Shown here: piece by piece, positions 44,202 through 53,329 of the stretch | How positions within the stretch are numbered: position 1 is the stretch's first letter | Layout: each line of letters opens with the position of its first letter | Source: a virus | Strand: one strand, 5' to 3' | Length of the DNA: 64,000 bases | Virus record (IMG/VR): IMGVR_UViG_3300025168_011805 | Span: 1 to 64,000 of that record | The notes under the pieces: generated by a model | The model's input: the letters and a program-made list of their open reading frames with translations, nothing else | Told to the model about the DNA's origin: nothing | The model's database searches: none | Position numbers and translations under genes: made by a program

Positions 44202-44230
44202 TTGACAACATAACTTTTTTACCGTATAAT
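44202..44230 (+). promoter_or_regulatory. Perfect sigma70 promoter TTGACA-N17-TATAAT
   Basis: TTGACA at 44202-44207 and TATAAT at 44225-44230 with a 17-base spacer match the host consensus exactly. Transcription would start near 44237 and read dUTPase, the DUF1599-like gene and DNA polymerase, with likely extension through uvsX, gp41 and gp61. Confidence 0.9.
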
Positions 44231-44260
44231 TCATATAAACCATGTGGAGATTCTATACTT

Positions 44261-44830
44261 ATGTCAGAGACTATGAAAATATACAAATTGTATTCGAATG
44301 TGATACAAGTAAAAAAGGGCAGTGAAGGTGCTGCTTGTTTTGATGTTCATGCACACATGCGTGGACCTGTTCTTGCTGAAGATATCCCCCCAACAATCCG
44401 ATCAATAAATTGGTTTGATTCTTATAATCAACCACATGAAACAATCCCCGAAGTTACATTCATGAGTGATGATCCTGTAACCACTTTCCAACTCGGACCC
44501 AAATGTCGTGCGTTGATTCCAACTGGTATGGTATTGGATATTCCCGCTGGTTTCTCTGGTAGAATCCACCCTCGATCAGGTAACGCATGGAAAAATGGTG
44601 TTACTTTGATAAATGCAGAAGGTGTTATTGATTCAGACTATTGCAATGAATTGCTTGTCCCCTTATACAACACCACAAACATTCCATTTGTCATTACACA
44701 TGGTGATAGGATTGCACAACTTGAAATTACAAAACCATATAATGAAATAAGTCTTATAACTTACACAGAAGCAAAACCAAAAAATCAAAAAACCAACCGG
44801 AAGGGTGGGTTTGGATCTACAGGAGTATGA
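44261..44830 (+). CDS. dut: dUTPase
   Basis: The 189-residue protein has the trimeric dUTPase motifs in order: GAACFDVHA near residue 22, PTGMVLDIPAGFSGRIHPRSGNAWKNGV near 87-114, NAEGVIDSDYCNELLVPLYN near 118-137, GDRIAQLEI near 146, and the C-terminal RKGGFGSTG that closes the active site. It hydrolyses dUTP to dUMP, keeping uracil out of DNA and feeding dUMP to ThyX (52161-52886). An insert of about 30 residues between motifs 1 and 2 is longer than usual. It is driven by the perfect sigma70 promoter upstream. Confidence 0.93.
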   Translation: MSETMKIYKLYSNVIQVKKGSEGAACFDVHAHMRGPVLAEDIPPTIRSINWFDSYNQPHETIPEVTFMSDDPVTTFQLGPKCRALIPTGMVLDIPAGFSGRIHPRSGNAWKNGVTLINAEGVIDSDYCNELLVPLYNTTNIPFVITHGDRIAQLEITKPYNEISLITYTEAKPKNQKTNRKGGFGSTGV

Positions 44831-45153
44831 ATATGAATCGTGACGAATTACTAAAATTTCATGAAGAAATTTGTGGAACTGCTAGAGATCTGATGAATCT
44901 TAAAAATAGAGATTATGCAGGCAATGATGGAACCGAACCATTTGCAAATTTTACCCGATGTGAATCTATGGGTATATGTGAAACTGAACAAGGTTTTATG
45001 GTTAGAGTTACCGACAAGATGAGTAGGTTGAGTTCTTTCCTCAAATCAGGAAAAATGCATGTTGAAGATGAGAGTTTTTCTGATACAATAGTTGATGTAA
45101 TAAATTACATGGTTCTTTTGGCTGCTTACGTTAAGGATAAAGATAGTGAATGA
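44827..45153 (+). CDS. DUF1599-like nucleotide-modification-associated protein
   Basis: The 108-residue protein contains KNRDYAGNDG, FANFTRCESMG, GFMVRVTDKMSRLSSFL and FSDTIVDVINYMVLLAAY, matching the DUF1599 family (also called Nmad-type, helical, related to MazG-like nucleotide pyrophosphatases). A nucleotide-handling job suits its place between dUTPase and polymerase. It overlaps dUTPase by ATGA; ATG 44833 is an alternative start. The gene overlaps the polymerase start by eight bases. Confidence 0.7.
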   Translation: MNMNRDELLKFHEEICGTARDLMNLKNRDYAGNDGTEPFANFTRCESMGICETEQGFMVRVTDKMSRLSSFLKSGKMHVEDESFSDTIVDVINYMVLLAAYVKDKDSE

Positions 45154-47692
45154 AACTTTCTATACAAATGTTTCTTTAGTTGGTGATGGAATTTTATACA
45201 GAGGAATTAAAAATGGTGTCCCTGTAAAAAAAGTTGACAAGTATAGACCAACTCTGTTTGTTCCATCTCTCGAAAACAAGACAGAATACAAAACACTAGC
45301 AGGTGAATATGTAGAACCTTTCCAGCCTGGCTATGTTACCGACTGTAGAAGATTTGTAGAACAATACAAGGGTGTTGGTAATTTTAAAATTTATGGAAAC
45401 ACTGATTATGTTTATCAATTCATAGGAGATAGTTTTCCTAATGAAGTTCCTTATGATTTTTCAAAAATTCCTATTGCTTATATTGATATTGAAACAACAT
45501 GTGAAGATGGTTTCCCCGACATAGACGATCCAAATGAAGAAGTCATAGCGATAACATTTACAGTAAATGAAAAGACATTTGTTTTTGGATCTAAACATTA
45601 CGAACTACCAGATGAAGAAAATTTAGAAGTCTTCGTCTCTGATAATGAAACTGAATTATTGAATTCGTTTATATCTGTGTGGGAGAAAAATTGTCCACAT
45701 GCTATAACCGGGTGGAACATAAAGTTTTTCGACATCCCCTATCTCGTTCAAAGAATACAGAGAGTTTTGGGTCCTGTGGAATCTTCTAGGCTTTCACCTT
45801 GGAAAAAGATACGAGAGAAGCAAATCGAAAGACAAGGTAAGAAGCACACAACTTTTCAGATACTGGGTGTTTCCATTCTAGATTACCTTGATTTGTACAA
45901 GACGTTTACCTATGTAAATCAAGAATCATATCGTCTCGATCATATTGCTTTTGTGGAACTGGGAGAGAGAAAGCTTTCATATTCTGAATTCGATTCCATC
46001 AAAGATTTCTATAAAAAAGATTTCCAAAAATTTGTTGAGTATAATGTCAAAGATGTTCGTCTAGTTCAAAGACTAGAGGAGAAGTTGAAGCTAATTGAAC
46101 TTGCGATGGCACTCGCATACTCTGCGAAGGTAAATTACGAAGATGTATTTTCTCAAGTTAGAACTTGGGATCAAATCATATATCATTATCTTCGTAGTCA
46201 CAATGTAATTATTCCTCCGAAAAAGGAGGGCAATAAAGATGATCAGTATGTTGGTGCATATGTTAAGGATCCCATTGTCGGACAGCATGAATGGATCGTT
46301 TCTTTGGACTTGAACAGTCTGTATCCTCACCTTATCATGCAATATAATATCAGTACAGAAACCAAAGTCTATCCGGGTGAAGATACTTTTGGCATAAGTG
46401 TGGATAATATTTTGAAGACATCACCAGAAACTTATCATCACGGTTGTCATAAAAAACTAGAAAAGTTTAAGTCTATGGGATATTCTGTTGCTGCTAATGG
46501 TACATGTTACACAAAACAGCATCAAGGATTCTTGCCTGCGCTCATGGAGAAAATGTACAAAGAACGTAAGCACTACAAGAAATTGATGATCGAAGCACAG
46601 AAAAAGAAACAAAAAAATCCCGATGATCAAAGTATTGACTTCGAGATTGCCAAGTATCACAACTTCCAACTGGTTAGAAAAATTCAACTTAACTCAGCTT
46701 ATGGTGCGATTGGTAACCAATACTTTCGTTATTATGATGTTCAAATGGCAGAAGCAATTACAACATCCGGACAACTTAGTATTCGATGGATAGCAAACAA
46801 ACTAAATGAATTTTTGAACAAAACAATTGGTACGGAGAATTACGATTATGTGGTTGCAAGTGATACCGATTCTGTATATCTTCGCCTTTGCAATCTTGTT
46901 GACAAGGTGTGTGGTGGGAAAACCAAGTCAGAGATCGTGGAATTTCTCGACAAAGCATCACAAGAAATAATTCTTCCATTCATCGAGAAACAGTACGATG
47001 AACTTGCAAAGTTAATGAATGCTTATGATAACAAGATGATCATGGAACGAGAGTGTATTGCAGACAAGGGAATCTGGACTGCAAAGAAAAGGTACATGCT
47101 TAATGTCTTAGATAATGAGGGGATTCGATACACAGAGCCTAAACTTAAAATCATGGGTATAGAAACCACACGTTCTTCTACACCAGCAATAGTCCGCGAG
47201 AAACTCAAGAAAGCAATATCACTGATCATGTTGACTGATGAGACTACTGTTCAATCTTTCATAGCTAAATTTAGAAAGGAATTCAATGGATTGGATCCGG
47301 AGGAGGTTTCATTTCCTCGTGGTGTTTCTAACTTAGAAAAGTATAGAAGTTCTTCAGAGATTTATTCCAAAGGAACTCCGATTGCAGTGAAGGGAGCACT
47401 TTTGTATAATCATTACATCAAGAGTAAAAAATTAGATAGAAAGTACAATCTCATTGTGGAGGGTGAGAAGGTTAAGTTTACTTACCTGAAAGAACCAAAT
47501 CCTATCTCTGGTCCTAAAGGTGATAAGGTTATTTCTTTTGTAAATTCTCTACCGAAAGAGCTTGATCTTCACAGATTTGTCGATTATAATAAGCAGTTCG
47601 AAGTTGCTTTTCTTGATCCAATTATGAAGATTTTGACTGTCATTAATTGGGACTTTGAGAAGAAATCTACATTGGAAAGTTTATTTTGTTGA
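45146..47692 (+). CDS. 43: DNA polymerase gp43 (family B)
   Basis: The 848-residue protein (T4 gp43 has 898) carries exonuclease motif DIET at 114, polymerase motif A DLNSLYP at 388, motif B KIQLNSAYGAIGNQ near 511 and motif C DTDS at 573. The C-terminal LESLF resembles the clamp-binding tail. It starts with GTG at 45146 after AAGGA, overlapping the previous gene. In T4 this gene follows regA; here the glycan island and fibre genes lie between. It works with gp45, gp44, gp62, gp41 and gp61. Confidence 0.96.
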   Translation: MNETFYTNVSLVGDGILYRGIKNGVPVKKVDKYRPTLFVPSLENKTEYKTLAGEYVEPFQPGYVTDCRRFVEQYKGVGNFKIYGNTDYVYQFIGDSFPNEVPYDFSKIPIAYIDIETTCEDGFPDIDDPNEEVIAITFTVNEKTFVFGSKHYELPDEENLEVFVSDNETELLNSFISVWEKNCPHAITGWNIKFFDIPYLVQRIQRVLGPVESSRLSPWKKIREKQIERQGKKHTTFQILGVSILDYLDLYKTFTYVNQESYRLDHIAFVELGERKLSYSEFDSIKDFYKKDFQKFVEYNVKDVRLVQRLEEKLKLIELAMALAYSAKVNYEDVFSQVRTWDQIIYHYLRSHNVIIPPKKEGNKDDQYVGAYVKDPIVGQHEWIVSLDLNSLYPHLIMQYNISTETKVYPGEDTFGISVDNILKTSPETYHHGCHKKLEKFKSMGYSVAANGTCYTKQHQGFLPALMEKMYKERKHYKKLMIEAQKKKQKNPDDQSIDFEIAKYHNFQLVRKIQLNSAYGAIGNQYFRYYDVQMAEAITTSGQLSIRWIANKLNEFLNKTIGTENYDYVVASDTDSVYLRLCNLVDKVCGGKTKSEIVEFLDKASQEIILPFIEKQYDELAKLMNAYDNKMIMERECIADKGIWTAKKRYMLNVLDNEGIRYTEPKLKIMGIETTRSSTPAIVREKLKKAISLIMLTDETTVQSFIAKFRKEFNGLDPEEVSFPRGVSNLEKYRSSSEIYSKGTPIAVKGALLYNHYIKSKKLDRKYNLIVEGEKVKFTYLKEPNPISGPKGDKVISFVNSLPKELDLHRFVDYNKQFEVAFLDPIMKILTVINWDFEKKSTLESLFC

Positions 47693-47701
47693 AAGGATAT
47701 T

Positions 47702-47884
47702 ATGGCACTAACAAAAGAACAAAGTTCATTTTTGGCAGATTTTTTGAGTGACATAACTGATAAGAAAAAAAAGTTTATTAAGAGTAAAATGTTAGATGAG
47801 ACATCCAATTTACAATCAATAGAAGTTGAGTTGGATGTTTCTAAAAAATTGAATGAAATCATCTTGGAATTAAAGTCTACTTGA
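47702..47884 (+). CDS. Small charged hypothetical protein
   Basis: The 60-residue protein starts after AAAGGA, nine bases after gp43. It is fully helical and Lys/Glu-rich (TDKKKKFIKSKM). It sits between gp43 and uvsX, where many T4-like genomes carry small unlinked genes. The function is unknown; the proximity and the clear ribosome site are the only support that it is translated. Confidence 0.55.
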   Translation: MALTKEQSSFLADFLSDITDKKKKFIKSKMLDETSNLQSIEVELDVSKKLNEIILELKST

Positions 47885-47893
47885 GGAGACAGT

Positions 47894-48949
47894 ATGTCAG
47901 AATTTTTGAATAATTTAGTGAAAGAGTCGGGTAATGAATATGCAACTATTGCAAGCAAAGGGATAGAGGGATCTGATGTACGAGGATTTTGTGATACTGG
48001 TAGCTTTTCTTTTAATAGTCTCGTTAGTGGATCTCTATACGGAGGTATTCCAGACAATAAAATCACGGCTCTCGCAGGTGAGTCCTCGACTGGAAAAACT
48101 TATTTTGCTCTTGGTATTGTTTCTAAGTTTCTTAACAGCAATCCTGATAGTGTCGTACTTTATTTTGATAGTGAGCAGGCCGTTACAAGTAACATGTTTG
48201 CTGAACGAGGAATCGATCCGAATAGGGTTGCTGTTTTTCCAGTAGCGACTGTAGAAAGATTTAGACATCAGGCAATATCAATCGCAGATAATTACATAGA
48301 GAACAAAGAAAAGAAACCTGTTATGATTGTTCTCGATTCCCTTGGTATGCTTTCTACCGAGAAAGAAATGACTGACACGGCAGAAGGAAAAGGAACTCGT
48401 GATATGACACGAGCACAACTTGTCAAATCTACATTTAGAGTTTTAACTTTGAAGCTGGGTAAAGCAGGAATTCCGATGATCATGACAAACCATACGTATG
48501 ATGTGGTGGGTTCTATGTTCCCCACAAAAACTATGGGTGGTGGTTCTGGTCTCAAGTATGCCGCTTCTACCATTGTATATCTTTCAAAGAAGAAGGTGAA
48601 AGAAGGAACAGACGTAATCGGAAACATCATTCACTGTAAGTTATTCAAGAGTAGATTCACAAAAGAAAATTCTATGATTGACGTAATGCTTAATTATGAA
48701 ACTGGACTACATCCTTACTATGGATTGGTTGACATTGCTATAAAACATGGTATACTGAAGAAGGTTTCTACTAGGATAGAATTTCCTGATGGAAGGAAAG
48801 CTTATGAGAAAGCAATCTATAAAGATCCTGAAAAGTATTTCACTCCAGACATCATGGAAAAACTAGAAGTCGCAGTCGGCAAAGAATTTTGTTATGGAAA
48901 TAGTAAAGATGTTGAGGACTCCACAGAGGAAATAAATGAAAACGATTGA
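47894..48949 (+). CDS. uvsX: UvsX recombinase (RecA-like)
   Basis: The 351-residue protein (T4 UvsX has 391) has Walker A GESSTGKT near residues 63-70, Walker B PVMIVLDSLGML near 142-153, and TNHTYDVVGSMFPTKTMGGGSGLKY near 199, the UvsX L2-like loop. It forms filaments on single-stranded DNA and drives strand invasion with UvsY. It follows GAGG. The gene overlaps gp41 by 14 bases. C-terminal acidic residues (EDSTEEINEND) match the family's acidic tail. Confidence 0.94.
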   Translation: MSEFLNNLVKESGNEYATIASKGIEGSDVRGFCDTGSFSFNSLVSGSLYGGIPDNKITALAGESSTGKTYFALGIVSKFLNSNPDSVVLYFDSEQAVTSNMFAERGIDPNRVAVFPVATVERFRHQAISIADNYIENKEKKPVMIVLDSLGMLSTEKEMTDTAEGKGTRDMTRAQLVKSTFRVLTLKLGKAGIPMIMTNHTYDVVGSMFPTKTMGGGSGLKYAASTIVYLSKKKVKEGTDVIGNIIHCKLFKSRFTKENSMIDVMLNYETGLHPYYGLVDIAIKHGILKKVSTRIEFPDGRKAYEKAIYKDPEKYFTPDIMEKLEVAVGKEFCYGNSKDVEDSTEEINEND

Positions 48950-50348
48950 AGAATTAATTTTATCGAATTTAGTTTACAATGAAGCGTATTCTCGAAAAGT
49001 TATACCTTTCATCAGTGAAGAATATTTTCATGATCATGACCACAAAACGGTTTTCAAAATTATTCAAAAGTTTATTTTAGATTATGGTAATATTCCGACA
49101 ACAGAAGTTATCTTAATTCAAGCAGATAAAGAAAAGAATATAAACGAAGAGAAATTTAAAACCATAACTGGTATTGTGTCTAACCTGAGTATTGATGAGG
49201 ACACCGATAATGAGTGGTTAGCTAAAGAAACCGAGTCTTTTTGTAAAGACAAGGCGGTTTATAATGCGATCATGCAATCAATTCATATCATTGATGGGAA
49301 GAGTCAAACACAAACAGAAAATGCGATTCCAGAGATTCTCTCTGACGCACTTTCGGTCTCTTTCGATGTTCACATCGGACATGATTACCTCGAAGATGCA
49401 AACGAAAGATTTGAATTCTACCATAAAGTAGAAAAGAGAATTCCGTTTGATTTGGAATTTTTCAATACCATAACAAACGGAGGTACACCCCAAAAGACTT
49501 TGAATATAGTCATGGCAGGAACTGGTGTGGGTAAATCTCTCTTCCTCTGTCACCACGCAGCTAATTGTTTATCACAAAATCAAAATGTTTTGTATATTAC
49601 ATGTGAGATGGCAGAAGAAAGAATCGCAGAGAGAATTGATGCAAATTTGTTTGACATTACAATTGATGAGGTTAGAGATCTACCGAAACAGATCTACCAG
49701 TCAAAACTAAACAAGCTTTCTGGTGATATTAAGGGAAAACTCATAGTCAAAGAGTATCCTACAGCAACAGCAAATTCAAATCATTTTAGATCTTTGCTGG
49801 ATGAACTTTGGATAAAGAAGAAGTTTAAACCAGATATTGTTTTTATTGACTACTTAAATATTTGTGCATCAGCAAGATTAAAGAATACTGGTAATGTAAA
49901 CTCCTATACTTACATAAAAGCAATTGCAGAGGAACTCAGAGGTCTTGCAGTAGAAAGATCTGTTCCTATATTCTCTGCAACACAGGTGAACCGTAGTGGT
50001 TTCAATAGTACTGATATTGGACTAGAGGACACATCGGAGTCTTTTGGTTTGCCAGCGACAGCAGATTTCATGTTTGCTCTTATATCAACAGAAGAGTTAG
50101 AAGAATCAAATCAGATTTTGATTAAGCAATTGAAAAACAGATACAATGATGTATTTTCTAACAAGAAATTTATCGTTGGAATAAACAGAGGTAAGATGAA
50201 GCTATATGACATCGAGAAAAATGAACAAGATGGTTTGTTGATGTCAAATCAGACAGAGGAACAAACTTTGGGTTCTGGTTTTGATGGTAAGAATTTTGAA
50301 GATAAGTTCTCACAAAGAAAAGAAAAATTCAGTCAGTGGAAGATATGA
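48936..50348 (+). CDS. 41: Replicative DNA helicase gp41 (DnaB-like)
   Basis: The 470-residue protein (T4 gp41 has 475) has Walker A MAGTGVGKS near 192-200, Walker B PDIVFIDYLNIC near 298-309, and the SATQVNRSGFN motif near 348, as in DnaB-family helicases. The N-terminal domain shows LIQADKEKNINEEKF type helices. It unwinds the fork and works with gp61 as primosome. The gene overlaps uvsX by 14 bases and is followed immediately by gp61. Confidence 0.94.
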   Translation: MKTIEELILSNLVYNEAYSRKVIPFISEEYFHDHDHKTVFKIIQKFILDYGNIPTTEVILIQADKEKNINEEKFKTITGIVSNLSIDEDTDNEWLAKETESFCKDKAVYNAIMQSIHIIDGKSQTQTENAIPEILSDALSVSFDVHIGHDYLEDANERFEFYHKVEKRIPFDLEFFNTITNGGTPQKTLNIVMAGTGVGKSLFLCHHAANCLSQNQNVLYITCEMAEERIAERIDANLFDITIDEVRDLPKQIYQSKLNKLSGDIKGKLIVKEYPTATANSNHFRSLLDELWIKKKFKPDIVFIDYLNICASARLKNTGNVNSYTYIKAIAEELRGLAVERSVPIFSATQVNRSGFNSTDIGLEDTSESFGLPATADFMFALISTEELEESNQILIKQLKNRYNDVFSNKKFIVGINRGKMKLYDIEKNEQDGLLMSNQTEEQTLGSGFDGKNFEDKFSQRKEKFSQWKI

Positions 50349-51404
50349 ATGTCTAGTTACATCGATAAAAAATTTATAAATATATTGTCAGGAACTTTGG
50401 ATAAGTTTTCTTGGAAACGCGAGAATTTGGCAAACTGTAGATGTCCAATTTGTGGTGACTCCCAGAAACACAAAACAAAGACCAGATTGTATTTTTATCA
50501 AAAAGAAAATGCTTTCTTAATAAAGTGTCATAATTGTAGTTACTCTTCAAATTTATATAACTTCATCAAGGAGGTTAGTCCGTCTTTGATTAAAGAGTAT
50601 GCGGTAGAGACATGGAAAGAAAAAAATGTATCGAAGACAAATAAGTCGGATAAAATAAGAGAAAACGAAATGATATCTTTGCTCAAGAAAAATAAATTCA
50701 AACCCAAACAAAAGTTACTAAAAGATTTGACTAGAGTATGTGACTTGGACAAAGATCATGTGGGTTATAAATTTATTTCGATGAGAAAAATTCCAAAGAA
50801 GTTTTATGATATTTTATATTACACTTCTGATTTTGGTTCATGGATGAGAAAAGTTGATCCAGATTGTGCGCCAGTTGGCAAAGAAGAAAGACTCATAATA
50901 CCTTTCTTCAACAAAAATGGTGATCTTGTAGCAGCACAGGGAAGAGCATTAAACTTCAAAGACGAAGCTAAAGCAAGAACCACCGCTAGGTATATAACTG
51001 TTAAGGCAGATAAAAGTATCGATCGTCTTTGGTATGGCATGTGGAGAGCGGATCCAAAGAAAAAGGTTTATGTTGTAGAAGGTCCTCTTGATAGTCTTTT
51101 CTTGGACAACTGTATAGCTATGGTGGGAGCCGGTGCGATAGAGAATGTTCATCCTAGATTTGAGAACAGTGAAATTGTATATGCACTTGACAACGAACCA
51201 AGAAATAAACAAATTTGCAATTACATAAGCAGGTTAATAGAAAAGGGTTGTAGCGTTTGTATCTGGCCAGATAAGATCAAAGAAAAAGATATAAACGATA
51301 TGATATATAATAGAAAACCATCAAAGATTAAAAAGATAATTGATGAAAATACTTTCAGTGGACTAGAAGCAACTTTGAGGTTTAGACAATGGAAAAAAGT
51401 TTAG
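50349..51404 (+). CDS. 61: DNA primase gp61
   Basis: The 351-residue protein (T4 gp61 has 342) has the N-terminal zinc ribbon CPICGDSQKHKTKTRLYFY near residue 32 and KCHNCSYSS near 59, and a Toprim core with VEGPLDSLFLD near 242 and YALDNEP near 277. It makes the short RNA primers for lagging-strand synthesis with gp41. It starts one base after gp41 and overlaps the next gene by 16 bases. That next gene is a shorter paralogue of its C-terminal part. Confidence 0.9.
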   Translation: MSSYIDKKFINILSGTLDKFSWKRENLANCRCPICGDSQKHKTKTRLYFYQKENAFLIKCHNCSYSSNLYNFIKEVSPSLIKEYAVETWKEKNVSKTNKSDKIRENEMISLLKKNKFKPKQKLLKDLTRVCDLDKDHVGYKFISMRKIPKKFYDILYYTSDFGSWMRKVDPDCAPVGKEERLIIPFFNKNGDLVAAQGRALNFKDEAKARTTARYITVKADKSIDRLWYGMWRADPKKKVYVVEGPLDSLFLDNCIAMVGAGAIENVHPRFENSEIVYALDNEPRNKQICNYISRLIEKGCSVCIWPDKIKEKDINDMIYNRKPSKIKKIIDENTFSGLEATLRFRQWKKV

Positions 51405-52180
51405 ATGATTTTCTTGATATTCTCACACCCGTAACTTCTTTACCAGAAAATCACAATATAACAACGTATCTAAGTAAAAGAAAAATCCCAACTGATCGTT
51501 GGGTTGATATTTTTTACACGGAAGATTTTTTTGAAATTCTTAGAAGAGTTTCGATAGATACGTATAATATTCTTCTGGAACAACTCATGTTTCCTGAAGG
51601 AAGTTTGTTACCAAAAGAAAAACGAATCATAATGGTAACAAGAAAACGAAATGGAACACTGCATTGTTTTGTGGGAAGAGCATTAGGACACAACCATATT
51701 CATAATAAGTACAGAAGTGTCTCTACTGACACTAAACAAGCCTTATTCTATAACATAGAGAGAATAGATCCTCAAAAAACAGTTTATATCTGTGAGGGTG
51801 TGTTCGATGCTATGCAATTGGATAATGCTGTTGCACAGTGTACCATAGCAGCACCAGAAACAATGATATCTGGTGGTACTTACATGCAGTCTCTCAAAAA
51901 CTGCAAATCATCACCATATCTTGATTTGCCTTTTGATGATATTGTTTTTGTGTTTGATAACCAATTATCATTCACACCAGTAAACTATGCCTATAGTAAG
52001 TTCGTTGAGTGGGGACATAAAGTATTTATTTGGCCCAAGGGACTCAAAAAGTATAAAGATATAAATGACTTAATTTTTGGTTACACCAAAGAACAAATAC
52101 ATGATATAATTACTGAAAATACTTTCAGTGGTGATGCAGCTATGAAGATAATAAGGAGTTATGATGTCCAAAGTTCTTAA
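51389..52180 (+). CDS. Primase-like paralogue of gp61 without zinc ribbon
   Basis: The 263-residue protein aligns along its length with the C-terminal two-thirds of gp61: RKIPTDRWVDIFYTEDF vs RKIPKKFYDILYYTSDF, GRAL, VYICEGVFDAMQLDN vs VYVVEGPLDSLFLDN, FVFDNQ vs YALDNEP, KDINDLI vs KDINDMI and ENTFSG in both. The zinc ribbon is missing. The WPD of gp61 is WPK here, so one Toprim acidic residue is changed. An 18-base stretch coding for ENTFSG is identical in the two genes. It lies directly after gp61, as expected for a tandem duplication. A regulatory or altered priming role is possible. Confidence 0.8.
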   Translation: MEKSLDDFLDILTPVTSLPENHNITTYLSKRKIPTDRWVDIFYTEDFFEILRRVSIDTYNILLEQLMFPEGSLLPKEKRIIMVTRKRNGTLHCFVGRALGHNHIHNKYRSVSTDTKQALFYNIERIDPQKTVYICEGVFDAMQLDNAVAQCTIAAPETMISGGTYMQSLKNCKSSPYLDLPFDDIVFVFDNQLSFTPVNYAYSKFVEWGHKVFIWPKGLKKYKDINDLIFGYTKEQIHDIITENTFSGDAAMKIIRSYDVQSS

Positions 52181-52886
52181 TAAGGGTTATGTAGATTTAG
52201 TTGATCACATGGGTAGTGATCTGACTGTCTGTAACGCAGCAAGAGTTTCTTTCAATAAGGAAACTGATTGGGGAATTGATGAGGATGCTAAGACTAGATT
52301 GGAAAAATCTGGTTCAAATTACCACCAAAAAGATTTACAAAAACTCAAAGGATCTGATAAGAAGTTGCTCCACTATCTTGCTAAACACAATCATTGGACA
52401 CCATTCGCCCACCCACAGATTACATTAAGGATAAAGGCACCGATCTCGATCCGCACTCAGTTCTTCAAGCATAAGCAGGGATTCGTCGAGAATGAAATTA
52501 GTCGTCGTTATGTTTCATTTAAACCTGACTTCTATATACCACAATGGAGAGGAAAGCCCAAGGGCAGTGCAAAGCAGGGTAGTGATGAGTTTATTGCGAT
52601 AAAGGGTGACAATGTTCGCTCTTATGGGAACGCTTTAGAATTGTGTCTGTACACATACGATCAATTGATCGAAGAAGGTGTTGCACCAGAACAAGCACGG
52701 TTTGTTTTGCCACAGGCAATGTACACAGAATGGTACTGGACTGGTTCTCTTGCAGCATATGCCAGATTTTATGCCCAAAGAATTGATGAACATGCACAAT
52801 GGGAAATCAGGGAATATGCAAGAGTTATAGGTGAACTTATCCAACCTCTATATCCTGAGTGTTGGAAGTGTCTTATAAATAAATAG
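52161..52886 (+). CDS. thyX: Flavin-dependent thymidylate synthase ThyX
   Basis: The 241-residue protein has RTQFFKHKQGFVENEISRRY at about residues 97-116, close to the ThyX signature RHRxxSxNExSxRY, and HNHWTPFAHPQ near 76. It makes dTMP from dUMP with FAD, NADPH and methylene-tetrahydrofolate, using the product of dUTPase encoded at 44261. The start follows AAGGAG; ATG 52164 is an alternative. The stop is four bases after the late promoter at 52874, so that promoter lies inside this gene. Confidence 0.92.
   Translation: MMSKVLNKGYVDLVDHMGSDLTVCNAARVSFNKETDWGIDEDAKTRLEKSGSNYHQKDLQKLKGSDKKLLHYLAKHNHWTPFAHPQITLRIKAPISIRTQFFKHKQGFVENEISRRYVSFKPDFYIPQWRGKPKGSAKQGSDEFIAIKGDNVRSYGNALELCLYTYDQLIEEGVAPEQARFVLPQAMYTEWYWTGSLAAYARFYAQRIDEHAQWEIREYARVIGELIQPLYPECWKCLINK
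52874..52881 (+). promoter_or_regulatory. T4-type late promoter TATAAATA
   Basis: An exact TATAAATA followed by AATAGTA lies within the 3' end of thyX, 26 bases before the next structural gene. It probably drives the four fibre genes from 52907 to 58511. Confidence 0.85.
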
Positions 52887-52906
52887 TACAGAAGCTGGAG
52901 CAACAA

Positions 52907-53329
52907 ATGGCGTCTAATTACGACATAGAAATGTTTAGAGGAGATGATCTATCTCTATTTTTAGTATACCAAATAGACGGAAGTAACTTTGATTTTAGTG
53001 GATACTCTGCCGATATGGATATCCGCAGAAGCACCCACTCTGATAATAAAGTTGCAGAGTTATCTACTGCTGGTGGAGTTACTGGGGCTGGAATATCAGG
53101 AGAATATTTTTCAGGTGGTATTCAGGCATCAACCGGGGGTATTGTTCTTAACGTAGATCCATCTCTTGTCGATTATACTGGTGGTGTTCTAATAAAAGTT
53201 CCAAACGAAACAACCAAGCATTTCCCAGCAGGACTAAATTTCTATACTCTTAGGATTCAGTCTCCAACAGGAACAAAGGAAACCTTATTCTCTGGGAGAA
53301 TAAAGGTAAATAGATCGGTAACTGATTAA
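52907..53329 (+). CDS. Small tail/fibre structural protein
   Basis: The 140-residue protein has MFRGDDLSLFLVYQIDGSNFDFSGYSADMDI at its start, the pattern of small phage baseplate or tail proteins in which a polar strand is followed by YSADM. A Gly-rich middle (GGVTGAGISGEYFSGG) and a VLIKVPNE strand follow. It is the first gene after the late promoter at 52874, and it shares its stop base with the next start. It is likely a virion protein at the base of the fibre module. Confidence 0.55.
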   Translation: MASNYDIEMFRGDDLSLFLVYQIDGSNFDFSGYSADMDIRRSTHSDNKVAELSTAGGVTGAGISGEYFSGGIQASTGGIVLNVDPSLVDYTGGVLIKVPNETTKHFPAGLNFYTLRIQSPTGTKETLFSGRIKVNRSVTD

